Assembly: GCA_019454045.1 (NCBI GenBank)
Contig: SKCR01038918.1
Coordinates: 1 to 64,000 of the forward strand
Length of the DNA stretch: 64,000 nucleotides
Direction: 5' to 3'
Source of the DNA: Zanthoxylum bungeanum
Lineage: Eukaryota > Streptophyta > Magnoliopsida > Sapindales > Rutaceae
A model generated the notes under the pieces. That model worked only from the letters and a program-made list of their open reading frames with translations, was not told where the DNA came from and made no database searches. The position numbers and the translations under genes were made by a program. Positions 9,613 to 21,475 of the stretch are shown here, in pieces; positions within the stretch are counted from its first letter, which is position 1; each line of letters opens with the position of its first letter.

Positions 9613-11831
9613 TGTTGGATAATATGACCCATAGCGTCACTATTTGTACAGATCACGGTGTTGTTGTACAAATTAACTATGTGACAAGGAAATTGCACTC
9701 TCATCATTTGTGATTAGATCACCATAGATGTATAAATGAAGAGAGGTCCATATGATTAGTTCCTGGATTGAGATGATATGAGACAGTATCAATCCCCGAA
9801 GGATTAATCATTAAATATCCCTAGCCGATGTATTATCGAGACTGGACATCGATAATGCGGAACAGGCTAGTATTGCACTTGTGCGTGTTGTGAGGGCACA
9901 ACGGCATAGTTCTCATATATATAAGTATTGGATACTTATGCAAGTGCAATAGGAGGTCGTGTTTCACCGATGGTACGGGAAACAGCTTCGCTCTGGATAG
10001 ACCCCTCGGAATCCCATTGGTATTATGACTATGTGTCTATGGGAGGCCGAATCGAGGTAGGTGTGTATAGTCTTAACCTGAGACTTGCATCGCTAATACT
10101 TGCGATAATCGGTAGACTCTGGTCTTGGTGGTACAGGGCTTTAACCGGTTCTGTGTACACCGCTTCTGGGTTTATCAGAGAGTCGTAGTGTATTGGGTGT
10201 GATGTCGAGACGGAAGTGTCACTTCAGTCATATTGGAGTTGATGTCACGCAGGATATGGTACTAGTGCTCTTGAGTGTTGCGCAACCAATCGGGATATTG
10301 TGACCAGGTCATGTATATCCGATTATAGAGACTATGTTACCAGACATCCGATATGTGTTTCGGACGGGGCAGACACTTATCCAGCCCCAGCCCTAGCACG
10401 TGATTATCCGATACTGGGCCGATATACACAATACTACGGTATACTACGCTTGATACAGATCTATATATTCCTGTAAGAATGTTTCTGGAGAATTGGGTAG
10501 GCATGGCGCGTTTTGCTAGAAGCTAACCTTGTCTTGTAAATCGGTATAAACGTAGTACGAGGTACTTACGTGTTCGGATAGTCCGACGACCGTATTTACT
10601 GCCAACATATCCGGAGATCTCATGGGTCGGTTCCCGAAGATTCACCGATGACGTATTACTCGCACTTTGATTAATCTGGGATTAATTAGAAGAGAGAGAT
10701 AGAATTAATCTGGGATTAATTCGATGAGAGAGAAAATTAATCTGGGATTAATTGCGGAGATATTTTATCTGGGATAAAATATTAATTAAAGAGAGAGAAC
10801 GATTAATTTGGTATTAATCGATAAAATAATATATTCGATATATTATTAGAAATTGGATTTTGACGCGGAATTAAAATTAGATTTTAATTCGGGCGAACGA
10901 ATTAATTTAGAATTAATTCGTTAACGACGTGAATAGTGAATTCGCTAGGCGTAATCACTTAATTACGACGCGACGAAAATTCGTTAATTTGGAATTAGCG
11001 AACCCGAGCCCGAGAGTGATTGCGAGCGCGTTCGCATTTCGAATTCGAACGCGGCACGCAAGTCACATCAAGCGTCAAATCGTTAGTCGCGTCAATCGTC
11101 AAATCAATTGTCACTTTGAGTGATGTGATATGACATGTTGTCACTTTATTAAAGTGACATGATGTGAATATAGGGACTTGTGTATATATATATTTTATTC
11201 ATTTACTTGGTAAATGGAATAAAGATATAAGTATATATAAATCATTTTCTCTCTCTTGGTTTTTGTGTGGTTCACGGTTTTGGCAAAAATTAATAGCCAA
11301 TCACGTGACTCTATTTTGCTTTTGGTTGTTCACGTTTTTGGTATTATTTTGTGACAAGATTTGGTGACCCACTTAGTCTACTTTGTCTTCACGTTTTAGA
11401 AAAAATGGAGCCAAAACTTTCTCTCTTCTTCACGGTCTTGGACCGTTCTTCTTCTTCTTCTTGTTGTTGCGTTTTCTGCCGAAAATGGAGAAGCAAGATT
11501 TGATTTTGTTTCATAAACTTAGTGCTAGCACACTCTAGGAGTGATACAAAGGTGATAGGGAAGTGAGTTTGTGAGCATGGAAGCTTGAAGCTTTGAGCTT
11601 CAATGGATCTTGCATGGCCGAATCTTGGACGCACAAAGATGATCAAAACCGAGCAACCCCTGCAGTTTTTGGAGACAAAACCGAGCATGATGGAGCACCA
11701 AAAACGCACCTTTGTTCTTCTTTCATCGAAACCGAAAATCAAAGTGAGTATATTCCGCACCTCCTTTGATGTGTTCATATGTGGTTTTTATGCATGTTTT
11801 GTGATCTTTGGGACATGATTGAACTCCAACA
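9613..11831 (+). repeat. Cop-1 5' LTR (2,219 bp)
   Basis: TGTTGGATAATATGACC to CTCCAACA. It differs from the 3' LTR at about ten sites, mostly 1-3 bp indels. It has a TATATATAAG motif at 9916-9925, repeated TTAATCTGGGATTAATT motifs (10670-10760), a CTTCTTCTTCTTCTTGTTG run and a TGACATGTTGTCACTTT inverted motif near 11130. The 129-codon antisense ORF at 11389-11778 has no recognisable product. Confidence 0.93.
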
Positions 11832-11832
11832 A

Positions 11833-11845
11833 TGGTATCTTGAGC
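11833..11845 (+). promoter_or_regulatory. Cop-1 primer-binding site (variant initiator-Met type)
   Basis: TGGTATCTTGAGC begins one base after the LTR. The canonical plant copia PBS is TGGTATCAGAGC; here the second half is altered. Confidence 0.7.
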
Positions 11846-14240
11846 TTTGGATGCATGAAAACCGAATTAGGGTTCTTGAGTAAATTTGGGGCTTTTTGAT
11901 TTTGGCTTGATTATGACAAATTGATTGTGTAAGAATGCTTATATATGATCTAATTTGAGATATATGTAATCAATTTGACAAAAAAATCATTGGATTGATT
12001 TTCCCCAATTTGCAAATTTTTTGTCAAAACTTTAATTTGGGTAAACTCGATTTAGGCATGATTTGGTTGAATTGTTTGATGCATTATGCTTGAATGAGGT
12101 TGAATTGAAGTTGTGCATGATCAATTTCAAGAAAATTGGATTAGATCAATTTTCCCCAATTCTTAGGTTGGATATGAAACTTGAAATTGGGCAAAATGTG
12201 TTTAAGCATGTTTTTATTGAATTGGATGTTTAAGTATGCTTAGAACATGTTTAATTGAGATTGTGTGTGGTCAATTTCATGAAATTGGATTGGATTCATT
12301 TTTCCCCAAATTGGAGGCTTGGCCGAAAATGTAATAACCCTAATGTCTTGGTAATTTTGTTTTGTTTGATCATTGGATGACTTAAAACAATTGGTTAATG
12401 TTGTTTTGAAGTTCAATTGGATTGAATTTTGATTTGGAACATTTTTCCCTTTTAAAGTGGCTTGGCCGATTTTAAAAGACATGAAATTCATTGTGATTTT
12501 GTTGTTTGATTCATTGGATGAGTTGAATTGATTTGGTAAATTATGATTGTGGATTCAATTGGATTGAAACCGAATCGAATTGAAAAACCCCTAATTGCCG
12601 AGACTTGAAAGCATGTTAATTGGGTTTGATTTTGATTGAATTGTGTTGGACACTATTTGGTTGTTAAAGTGCATGATTAATTAGGCTAATTGATATTTTA
12701 GAAATGTTAATTGGGTAATTGATTGTGTATTACACTTAGGTTAATTAATTGTGAAATTTGGAATTTTATGAGTTAATTAATTTGGGCTTAATTTTGGAAA
12801 TTGGGCTTGTTAGGTTGTAATTGGGCTTTTGGGCTTTGTTGTAACAAAGTTGGGTTTAGGCAAAATTGGTTGGATCCAATTAGGCCCAAAACCGAATCCA
12901 AAAGGTCCAATTATGATTTAATGGACCTTAATTATTTAATTGGGCTTAATGGGCCAAAATTAATTTAAAGGCTTATGGGGTAACTCCCGGATTGGATTTT
13001 GGTTGTTCGGTTTGACCCGAGTTGATCAAAAGTCCACGCCTTAGAGAAATTAATTAAAAGCCCATTGGACTTTAATTAAATAAAACATTAGATGTTAATC
13101 GGGCTTTGAGACCCGTTGCGATTAAATTTGGAATTTAAGTCGTAAAGGTTCGTTAATAAAAGTGTAATATTTAATTTAGAATTAAATAATGAATTAGAAT
13201 TAAATACGTATTAAATTGGATTTAATTATGTTATTTAATTTAATTCGTAGAAATTGTACTTTGAGTACGTGTTTACAAAACGAGTTTGACTCGAACAAAA
13301 ATCAAATCTTTGTTTGAACATTGGATGATCACTAATAATCAAGATTAATTAATTTGATTGATTGATTGATAACATGCTTGTATGAATACATGGTTGTGAT
13401 GTTTGAATAATGTATATCGGATGGATATTAGTCGGGTTGGGCGATTTTGGAAATTGTAATAAATTTGATTTATTAAATTGGACCTGCGTGTCCAGCCTTA
13501 TCTCCTATTTCTTTGTATTCTCTTCTCACCTATTCCCCTCCATGTAAAAGAGGTTTCTTTAGAAGTGTAGTGTAACGGGTAGAAATAATACAAGTGCTAG
13601 CGGGAGAGAGAAAGTGAGAGATTTGATCTAGGATCAATGTAAAATATCCATCCGCATATCATTATTATTTTATTTCATACTCGCTTTATTATGTGTTTAG
13701 AATGCATGCTTAAGGGTGTATGATGATGAGACCTTAACAAAGATAATTAAATTGGTAGCCAATTTGCATGCGAAAAACCCTCGTTAAATATCATGCGTTT
13801 TTCCTTCCATTGAGTGATTCTTACTCAAGATCCGAGATTGGCAGGGGTTGTTGGCCAAAGTCAAGCCCTTGTCCATCAAAGATGTGTTTTAATCACGAGG
13901 CTTTGTTCCATATCGGTGTCGTGTCCAAGTTGTGGTTGTTGGCCAAAGTCAAGACCACTTCTTGTCCATTGACATTGATTACAAAGCTTCCATGTCAATG
14001 GGTCCGCGCTTGACTGGAATCATTAGGTTTGTTGTGCCAAAGCCAAGGCCTAGTTGATTCAGAGGAAAAAGGTTAGGCTATACATTCGATGTATAGGCAT
14101 ATATAAGATATATGTTTGGGACTTGGATGTCCACCTACTGGATCTAGGAGTTGGATGAGATCCAATTGATCTTCGAGATCTACCTAGTTAATTATCATAC
14201 AATTTGTTGGCCAAAGTCAAGATTGTGTGATATTTAACGG
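11846..14240 (+). other. Cop-1 long AT-rich leader
   Basis: About 2.4 kb between the PBS and the gag relic, without a convincing ORF. It is rich in repeated phrases such as GAATTGGATT, TTTCCCCAA and TTGGGCTT. Homologous leaders are present in Cop-2 (24309-26496) and Cop-4 (51420-53170), but Cop-3 lacks this part. Confidence 0.75.
13851..14221 (+). repeat. Repeated 15-mer TTGGCCAAAGTCAAG in copia leader
   Basis: Exact copies at 13851, 13939 and 14207, with a variant (GTGCCAAAGCCAAGG) near 14034. The reverse complement recurs in the leaders of Cop-2 (24570-24940), Cop-3 (about 34990) and Cop-4 (52050-52420). Confidence 0.85.
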
Positions 14241-14242
14241 GA

Positions 14243-14270
14243 TCCTAGCCCACTAGGAAACACGGTTTCC
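14243..14270 (+). ncRNA. Double hairpin in Cop-1 leader, candidate RNA element
   Basis: TCCTAGCCCACTAGGA (6 bp stem, 4 nt loop, 14243-14258) overlaps GGAAACACGGTTTCC (5 bp stem, 5 nt loop, 14256-14270). The equivalent position carries the same GGAAA/TTTCC stem in Cop-2, Cop-3 and Cop-4. Its place upstream of gag fits a packaging or dimerisation signal, but the function is inferred only. Confidence 0.55.
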
Positions 14271-14374
14271 CGAGTACTCGACAGAGGGTTAGAGGCTCGA
14301 CGAAAAATAGTGGGAGGCAAGTATTGAATTTGCAACATTCGTTCGAATACTCGCTAAACACGCTCATTTTATTT

Positions 14375-14690
14375 TATTTCGTCATTAGATTAAATGTTAG
14401 TTGGACTAATATTTAAATTGTTGTTTTAATAAACAGTTGGACTGTATTATACTTGATTATATATAATTGGATTATATTAATCAATATATTTGAATTAATT
14501 AATTTCAGTTTACAGTTGATTTTATAATTGGATTATAGTAATCAATGTAATTGAGGTTAATTAATTTGGATTATATTTGATTATATAGTTGGACTATTAT
14601 AATCATTATAATATATAAAGTACCACTAATCGTTGATTAAATAGTTGGACTATTGTAATCAAGATAAAATTGAAAAGTTGGATATTTAAA
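14375..14690 (+). repeat. Degenerate AGTTGGACTAT repeats
   Basis: About six loose copies of the phrase AGTTGGACTATTATAATCA spread through an AT-rich stretch. A single related phrase sits just upstream of the gag ATG in Cop-3 (plus strand about 34738-34760), so this is probably a local expansion. Confidence 0.6.
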
Positions 14691-14879
14691 ATATAATCTA
14701 GGATTAAAATATTTTAAATGATTTAATTTTCATATTGGGAATAAATAATAGGTTACTTTATTTGATAAAATAACTTATTATACCTTAAGCCCAAAATTAA
14801 GCAAGATAAGTAGAGCATAAAATCTTTGGAAGATTTTTGTGATGATGACTTTAATGCTTAATTTAATATACTTGTCATA

Positions 14880-15260
14880 AATCTAATTTTGGATTTAAGA
14901 AGTATTAAAATTGCAATTTATAATTCTTGGAGAATTAATTGACTATTCATGTAAAGTCAAAGTTTGCAATTGGGCATGTAGCACGAGGTGCACATTCCTT
15001 TCAATATTCTAAAAACCAAGGCTTGGCCTAAGGTTCCTAAAATATTGAAAAGGATAATTGACATATCCAAAGTGACTACCATTTGGATATGGAAGACACA
15101 AAGGAATTAAAGAAAGGGCGAGGCTCTAACTTTAAAAATGTTTGTCTTAGTTATGTTCACAGCTAGTATTGAAATTAGATTTTAAATACTTAGTGTGGTA
15201 CATAAAATATATGTGTTGATATTCAGAATCTGCTTTGAGCAGGATACTGACTTCAAGATG
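14880..15260 (+). pseudogene. gag: Cop-1 gag relic
   Basis: Translated similarity to Cop-3 gag is visible only as fragments: a LGEL-like phrase at about 14930 and an RGAHF/STRCTF-like phrase at about 14985. Many indels and stops are present, and no zinc knuckle can be read. Assignment rests on collinearity with Cop-3. Confidence 0.6.
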
Positions 15261-17490
15261 AGATTGCTCTGCGAATCGGAAACGGGACGAAAGTCGCTGT
15301 TTCGACCGTAGATACCTAAGTTTAGGAACTAACCTGGGGTGTGTACTTAAATTAGGAACTGTTATAATGTAACTAGTTTGACTAGAAACATTATCTCTTT
15401 ATCAGTGTTTAACCCACTGCGGGTGAACCTTTATATTCTAAAACACTAAAGTGTTTTATTATATAAAGATGATACTGAGATAAATACATTAGATGTAAAT
15501 AACAGAATTATATTTTGAATATATAATTAAAATCTCAAACATATAAATTGACAAATAAATAGCTTAAATTGATTTGATCAATAGAGACTTATTCGTGGCA
15601 TTGTTGTCTAGGACACAATTTAACGAGACTCGTATATCCACACTTTTGAAGAGTGGATACTAGGACTGATTTGACTATTCAAATAAGGTCTGCGAATCTA
15701 GTTTATTAGGTAAAGTACCTAAAATACTATTTACTTGGTAATAGTGTAAGTGCCACCGATCTGTTAGCCCTATTCATGGTGAAGTTAGTGGGCCCATATC
15801 TAGCTAGGCTAGATGTGAAAATGAATATTTCGTGACCTTAACGGATGTGTGACATCACGTTATGGTTATGTGTTTCTTTTGAAGAACACAAATCAGAAAC
15901 TTTAAATTTCGACACGAAATACACAAACAGATCGGCTATAGTATTATTCCGCCACGGTAAGACCGTAATGGAAAACACTTAGCAGTAAGTTTCGTACATA
16001 CATGAAAGAGTACGGTGTTCTTTCATATGAGGACTCCTCCCGAGACACGTCAGTTAGACGGTGTGTCCGAACGGATTAACAGAATCATGTTAGACATGAT
16101 AAAGCTAATCACGAGTCACTCTGAGCTACTATTTCCTTCTATAGGATATGTATTATCAGTGCAAAACTTATTTAGAATAAGGTTCCATATAAATCTGTTT
16201 GACAGATATCGTATAGGATATGAAAAGGAAAGAAACGAGGTTTCTCATTCCTGACAATTTGGGTATGCTAGGCATAACGTTTGGATTATACCAAACTAAG
16301 GACCCAAATTGGATAAGTGCCAATATAGGTCATCCTAGGGATACCATAAGTATTGTACTTAACACCTCACTAGAGAACAATTAGATTGTTGCTCTCCATG
16401 CGGTTTTCCTAAGAGGAATACCGATATGCAGTGGCAAGTGGGAGGATAGTATAACTCGATGAAAATCGAAGTAATACTGTTCTAGGCACTGAATCTTAAT
16501 GGAACATATATAGTTCATCAGGATGAAACTATACCATTAATCTTCGAATACACAAGAACAAAGGAAAGGAAGTGATACGAGGTATCGACTCCCTATTATG
16601 ACAAAGTGTCATGAATCCGAAATGGATTCCATGTATGTCAATATGTTTGGATTGAAGCAAGCATAAGGTTCTTGGAACTGACGTTTTGAAATAATCAAAA
16701 TAGTTTATGATTTGACTCAAAACGAAATAATTCTTGTGTATATAAGGAGGTTAGTGGGAGAGGGCGCTGACAATGAAATTCCCATAAAACAATCGGTGAA
16801 AGCTTGGCTTTCATAAGAAATTCTCCGTAGAATTCTGGGGAGTAACAACCTTTATTCAAGGAATAAAGATCTACTGGGCTAGATTTGGAGTTGGCAACAC
16901 TCTCTGAGAAATTGTACATTTAAGATGTACTTGTATTGGTGTCTCATACGCTTTGAGCATATGGAGTCACAATCGGGTCAATCCAAGTGATAGTCACTGG
17001 ATTGAAGATTAAGAACATCAGTTAGTATCTGAGAGAACTAAAGATGTTGTCTTAAAATTATGGAGATGGAGAACTTGAAGTGACTGGGATCACTGTTGCA
17101 AGTTTCCAAACCGGTAAATACTGCGGTACTATAAAGATAGAACACTGGGACAGTGAGCTGGAAATCTTCCGAGCAAGATAACTGTTGCCGAATTAACAAC
17201 AAATACGGATTATTGCTGCAGCTAAGGCAGCAATAGAAGCCATTTGGATCGATAATAAATCTAATTAGATTAGATATAGTTCTGTTAGCAGCTGAGCTAG
17301 GTGTCAGCACAGGCTAAGGAATTAAAGGTCTCATCGACGATCCAGATATATACTTCTATATCATCTGATTCGTTCGGATCATACATCGTGGCGATGTGAT
17401 GATCGTGTAAATCGCGTCAGACGATAATTTAGCAAATCCGCTGACGAAAACCTTTCCTCAGTAATTTGAGCGAATAGTACATAGTTCGGG
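15261..17490 (+). pseudogene. pol: Cop-1 pol relic (protease, integrase, RT, RNase H)
   Basis: Collinear with Cop-3 pol but shredded. A protease-type LRIGNGTKVAV phrase is near 15270, and a CGPISARLD phrase (integrase) near 15785. At 16030-16110 PPETRQLDGVSERINR carries the integrase glutamate region and is still readable (open frame 16015-16254). RNase H remnants near 17215-17260 (AAKAAIEAIWID) and a tail ending next to the polypurine tract follow. It cannot encode an enzyme. Confidence 0.75.
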
Positions 17491-17521
17491 TGTTAGACAC
17501 TCGAGTGACTGGCTATGTGCC

Positions 17522-17532
17522 AAGTGGGAGAT
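17522..17532 (+). promoter_or_regulatory. Cop-1 polypurine tract
   Basis: AAGTGGGAGAT immediately before the 3' LTR start TGTTGG. This is the usual plant copia configuration and is shared with Cop-3 (30770-30782) and Cop-4 (48345-48357). Confidence 0.85.
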
Positions 17533-19750
17533 TGTTGGATAATATGACCCATAGCGTCACTATTTGTACAGATCACGGTGTTGTTGTACAAATTAACTAT
17601 GTGACAAGGAAATTGCACTCTCATCATTTGTGATTAGATCACCATAGATGTATAAATGAAGAGAGGTCCATATGATTAGTTCCTGGATTGAGATGATATG
17701 AGACAGTATCAATCCCCGAAGGATTAATCATTAAATATCCCTAGCCGATGTATTATCGAGACTGGACATCGATAATGCGGAACAGGCTAGTATTGCACTT
17801 GTGCGTGTTGTGAGGGCACAAGGCATAGTTCTCATATATATAAGTATTGGATACTATGCAAGTGCAATAGGAGGTCGTGTTTCACCGATGGTACGGGAAA
17901 CAGCTTCGCTCTGGATAGACCCCTCGGAATCCCATTGGTATTATGACTATGTGTCTATGGGAGGCCGAATCGAGGTAGGTGTGTATAGTCTTAACCTGAG
18001 ACTTGCATCGCTAATACTTGCGATAATCGGTATAACTCTGGTCTTGGTGGTACAGGGCTTTAACCGGTTCTGTGTACACCGCTTCTGGGTTTATCAGAGA
18101 GTCGTAGTGTATTGGGTGTGATGTCGAGACGGAAGTGTCACTTCAGTCATATTGGAGTTGATGTCACGCAGGAGGATATGGTACTAGTGCTCTTGAGTGT
18201 TGCGCAACCAATCGGGATATGTGACCAGGTCATGTATATCCGATTATAGAGACTATGTTACCAGACATCCGATATGTGTTTCGGACGGGGCAGACACTTA
18301 TCCAGCCCCAGCCCTAGCACGTGATTATCCGATACTGGGCCGATATACACAATACTACGGTATACTACGCTTGATACAGATCTATATATTCCTGTAAGAA
18401 TGTTTCTGGAGAATTGGGTAGGCATGGCGTTTTGCTAGAAGCTAACCTTGTCTTGTAAATCGGTATAAACGTAGTACGAGGTACTTACGTGTTCGGATAG
18501 TCCGACGACCGTATTTACTGCCAACATATCCGGAGATCTCATGGGTCGGTTCCCGAAGATTCACCGATGACGTATTACTCGCACTTTGATTAATCTGGGA
18601 TTAATTAGAAGAGAGAGATAGAATTAATCTGGGATTAATTCGATGAGAGAGAAAATTAATCTGGGATTAATTGCGGAGATATTTTATCTGGGATAAAATA
18701 TTAATTAAAGAGAGAGAACGATTAATTTGGAATTAATCGATAAAATAATATATTCGATATATTATTAGAAATTGGATTTTGACGCGGAATTAAAATTAGA
18801 TTTTAATTCGGGCGAACGAATTAATTTAGAATTAATTCGTTAACGACGTGAATAGTGAATTCGCTAGGCGTAATCACTTAATTACGACGCGACGAAAATT
18901 CGTTAATTTGGAATTAGCGAACCCGAGCCCGAGAGTGATTGCGAGCGCGTTCGCATTTCGAATTCGAACGCGGCACGCAAGTCACATCAAGCGTCAAATC
19001 GTAGTCGCGTCAATCGTCAAATCAATTGTCACTTTGAGTGATGTGATATGACATGTTGTCACTTTATTAAAGTGACATGATGTGAATATAGGGACTTGTG
19101 TATATATATATTTTATTCATTTACTTGGTAAATGGAATAAAGATATAAGTATATATAAATCATTTTCTCTCTCTTGGTTTTTGTGTGGTTCACGGTTTTG
19201 GCAAAAATTAATAGCCAATCACGTGACTCTATTTTGCTTTTGGTTGTTCACGTTTTTGGTATTATTTTGTGACAAGATTTGGTGACCCACTTAGTCTACT
19301 TTGGTCTTCACGTTTTAGAAAAAATGGAGCCAAAACTTTCTCTCTTCTTCACGGTCTTGGACCGTTCTTCTTCTTCTTCTTGTTGTTGCGTTTTCTGCCG
19401 AAAATGGAGAAGCAAGATTTGATTTTGTTTCATAAACTTAGTGCTAGCACACTCTAGGAGTGATACAAAGGTGATAGGGAAGTGAGTTTGTGAGCATGGA
19501 AGCTTGAAGCTTTGAGCTTCAATGGATCTTGCATGGCCGAATCTTGGACGCACAAAGATGATCAAAACCGAGCAACCCCTGCAGTTTTTGGAGACAAAAC
19601 CGAGCATGATGGAGCACCAAAAACGCACCTTTGTTCTTCTTTCATCGAAACCGAAAATCAAAGTGAGTATATTCCGCACCTCCTTTGATGTGTTCATATG
19701 TGGTTTTTATGCATGTTTTGTGATCTTTGGGACATGATTGAACTCCAACA
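17533..19750 (+). repeat. Cop-1 3' LTR (2,218 bp)
   Basis: Near-identical to 9613-11831. It ends CCAACA at 19750, followed by the TSD copy. Differences include one-base losses near 17820 and 17855, a 3 bp insertion near 18172 and a 2 bp loss near 18428. Confidence 0.93.
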
Positions 19751-19755
19751 GCCTC
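19751..19755. repeat. Cop-1 target-site duplication, right copy (GCCTC)
   Basis: Exact repeat of 9608-9612. The host array resumes directly after it. Confidence 0.95.
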
Positions 19756-20350
19756 GCCCCAGAATAATACTGATGTGGGCCTCGCCTTCAACTGATATTG
19801 ATGTGGGCCTCGCCCCAGACTGATACTGATATGGGCCTCGCCCTCAAACTGATACTGATATGGGCCTCGCCCTTAACTGATACTGGTGTGGGCCTCGCCC
19901 CAGAACTGATACTGATGTGGGCCTCGCCCCAGACTAATACTGATGTGGGCCTCGCCCTCAACTAATACTGACGTGGGCCTCGCCCCAGACTGATACTGAT
20001 ATGGGCCTCGCCCTCAAATTGATACAGATATGGGCCTCGCCCCCAGATTGATGTTGATGTGGGCCTCGCCCCCAAACTGAAACTGATGTGGGCCTCGCCC
20101 CCAAACTAATATGGGCCTCGCCCCAAACTGATACTAATGTGGGCCTCGCCCCCAGAGTGATGCTGATGTGGGCCTCGCCCCCAGACTGAAACTGATGTGG
20201 GCCTCGCCCCAAACTGATACTAATGTGGGCCTCGCCCCAAACTGATGTGGGCCTCGCCCCCAAACTGATATGGGCCTCACCCCAAATTGATACTTATATG
20301 GGCCTCGCCCCTAGACTGATACTGATGTGGGCCTCGGCCCTGGACTCATC
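19756..20350 (-). repeat. Tat-2 3' UTR array 2: ~29-31 bp units
   Basis: About twenty units of the type GATGTGGGCCTCGCCCC plus a spacer AGACTGATACT, continuing the array interrupted by Cop-1. The open antisense frame at 19958-20263 is a repeat translation (GEAHISIS-type), not a gene. Confidence 0.88.
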
Positions 20351-20830
20351 CCCAAAACTGATACTGATGCTGATGTAATGGTTCATTCCCGGACTGTACT
20401 GTATGAGATGGTCCATTCCTGAACCGTTACTATGAGGTGGTCCATTCCCAAACTGTTACTGTGAGGTGGTCCATTCCCGAACCGTGCACCATTCTCGGAG
20501 TGTCATTCCCGGCTTTTGTTCATTCCCGAACTATGATCCATTCTCGGAGTGCCATTCTCGACTTGTTCATTCTCGAACTTTTCACCATTTCTCGGAGTGC
20601 CATTATCGGCTTGTTCATTCTTGAATTGTGCTCCATTCTCAGAGTGCCATTCTCGGCTTGTTCATTCTCGAACTATACAGAATGTGGGCTTTATTCCAAG
20701 AGTGCCATACCCAACAAAATTGATGCTATGTCTCCATACCCGGAGTGCTACTGTAATATCTCCATCCCCGGAGTGTCGTACATGGCAAAACTGATCTGAT
20801 ATCTCCATACTCGGAGTGCCGTACCTGGTA
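20351..20830 (-). repeat. Tat-2 3' UTR array 3: CCATTCCCGGA-type units
   Basis: Irregular 20-45 bp units built on TCCATTCTCGGAGTGCCATT and GTTCATTCTCGAACT. The period is less regular than in the flanking arrays. Overlapping short plus-strand ORFs (20437-20799 and 20549-20794) follow the repeat. Confidence 0.75.
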
Positions 20831-21180
20831 GAACTGATAATGAACCAATGTGGGCCTCGCCCCCATAATTCCATACCCGGCAGAACTATACTGAACCAAT
20901 GTGGGCCTCGCCCCCAGAATGCCATACTCAGCAGAACTAATACTGAACCAATGTGGGTCTCGCCCCCAGAATGCGATACCCGGCAGAACTAATACTGAAC
21001 CAATATGGGTCTCGCCCCTAGAATGCCGTACCCGGCAGAACTAATACTGAACCAATGTGGGCCTCGCCTCCAGAATACCATACCCGGCAAGCATGCTATT
21101 GATGCTGATGATAATGTGGGCCTCGCCCCTAGAGTGCCATACCCGACAAAACTGATGCTGATAATAATGTGGGCTTCGCC
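20831..21180 (-). repeat. Tat-2 3' UTR array 4: ~52-60 bp units
   Basis: Five to six units containing AACCAATGTGGGCCTCGCCC followed by AGAATGCCATACCCGGCAG. They combine the GTGGGCCTCGCCC core of array 2 with the CATACCCGG-type phrase of array 3. Confidence 0.8.
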
Positions 21181-21475
21181 CCATGATTCATTCCTGGATT
21201 CATTCTAAAACTTTGACAGTGTGGGCCTCGGCCCTAGGATTCATTCTCGGGAACTATTGGCGATGTGGGCCTCGACCGTGGGATCCTGAAACTGCTGGTG
21301 ATGTGGGCCTCGACCCTGGGATTCATTCTAAAACTCTGCTGATGTGGGCCTCGGCCTTGGGATTCATTCCAAACCTCTACTGATGTGGGCCTCGACACTG
21401 GGACTCATTCTCGAATTTCCAAAACTCTGACGATGTGGGCCTCGACCCTGGGATTTATTCCCGAAACAGACGATG
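21181..21475 (-). repeat. Tat-2 3' UTR array 5: ~42-50 bp units
   Basis: Five to six units containing GATGTGGGCCTCGACCCTGG followed by GATTCATTC and a short AAACTCTG-type spacer. The core reads CTCGACCC as in array 1 instead of CTCGCCCC. Confidence 0.8.

Larger units (their letters stand above)
9613..19750 (+). mobile_element. Cop-1: Ty1/copia retrotransposon with near-identical LTRs and decayed interior
   Basis: Complete at both ends (TGTTGG...CCAACA) and flanked by GCCTC. It has 5' LTR 9613-11831, a methionine-type PBS, a 2.4 kb leader, a relic gag-pol (about 14880-17490), a polypurine tract and 3' LTR 17533-19750. It inserted into the Tat-2 repeat array. No intact frame remains, so this copy depended on proteins from elsewhere, or its LTRs have been homogenised. 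Confidence 0.92.

Noticed and set aside
9928..10188. 86-codon ORF in the Cop-1 LTR and a similar 106-codon one at 17801-18121
   Set aside because: The two copies already differ in frame and length because of one-base indels, as expected for non-coding LTR sequence.
11389..11778. 129-codon antisense ORF, repeated identically at 19308-19697
   Set aside because: It appears twice only because it lies in the two Cop-1 LTRs; it shows no known domain and is not kept in the Cop-4 LTR.
19958..20263. 101-codon minus-strand ORF with repeated GEAHIS-type motif
   Set aside because: It is the translation of array 2; the tandem unit happens to keep the frame open. No start context or homology.
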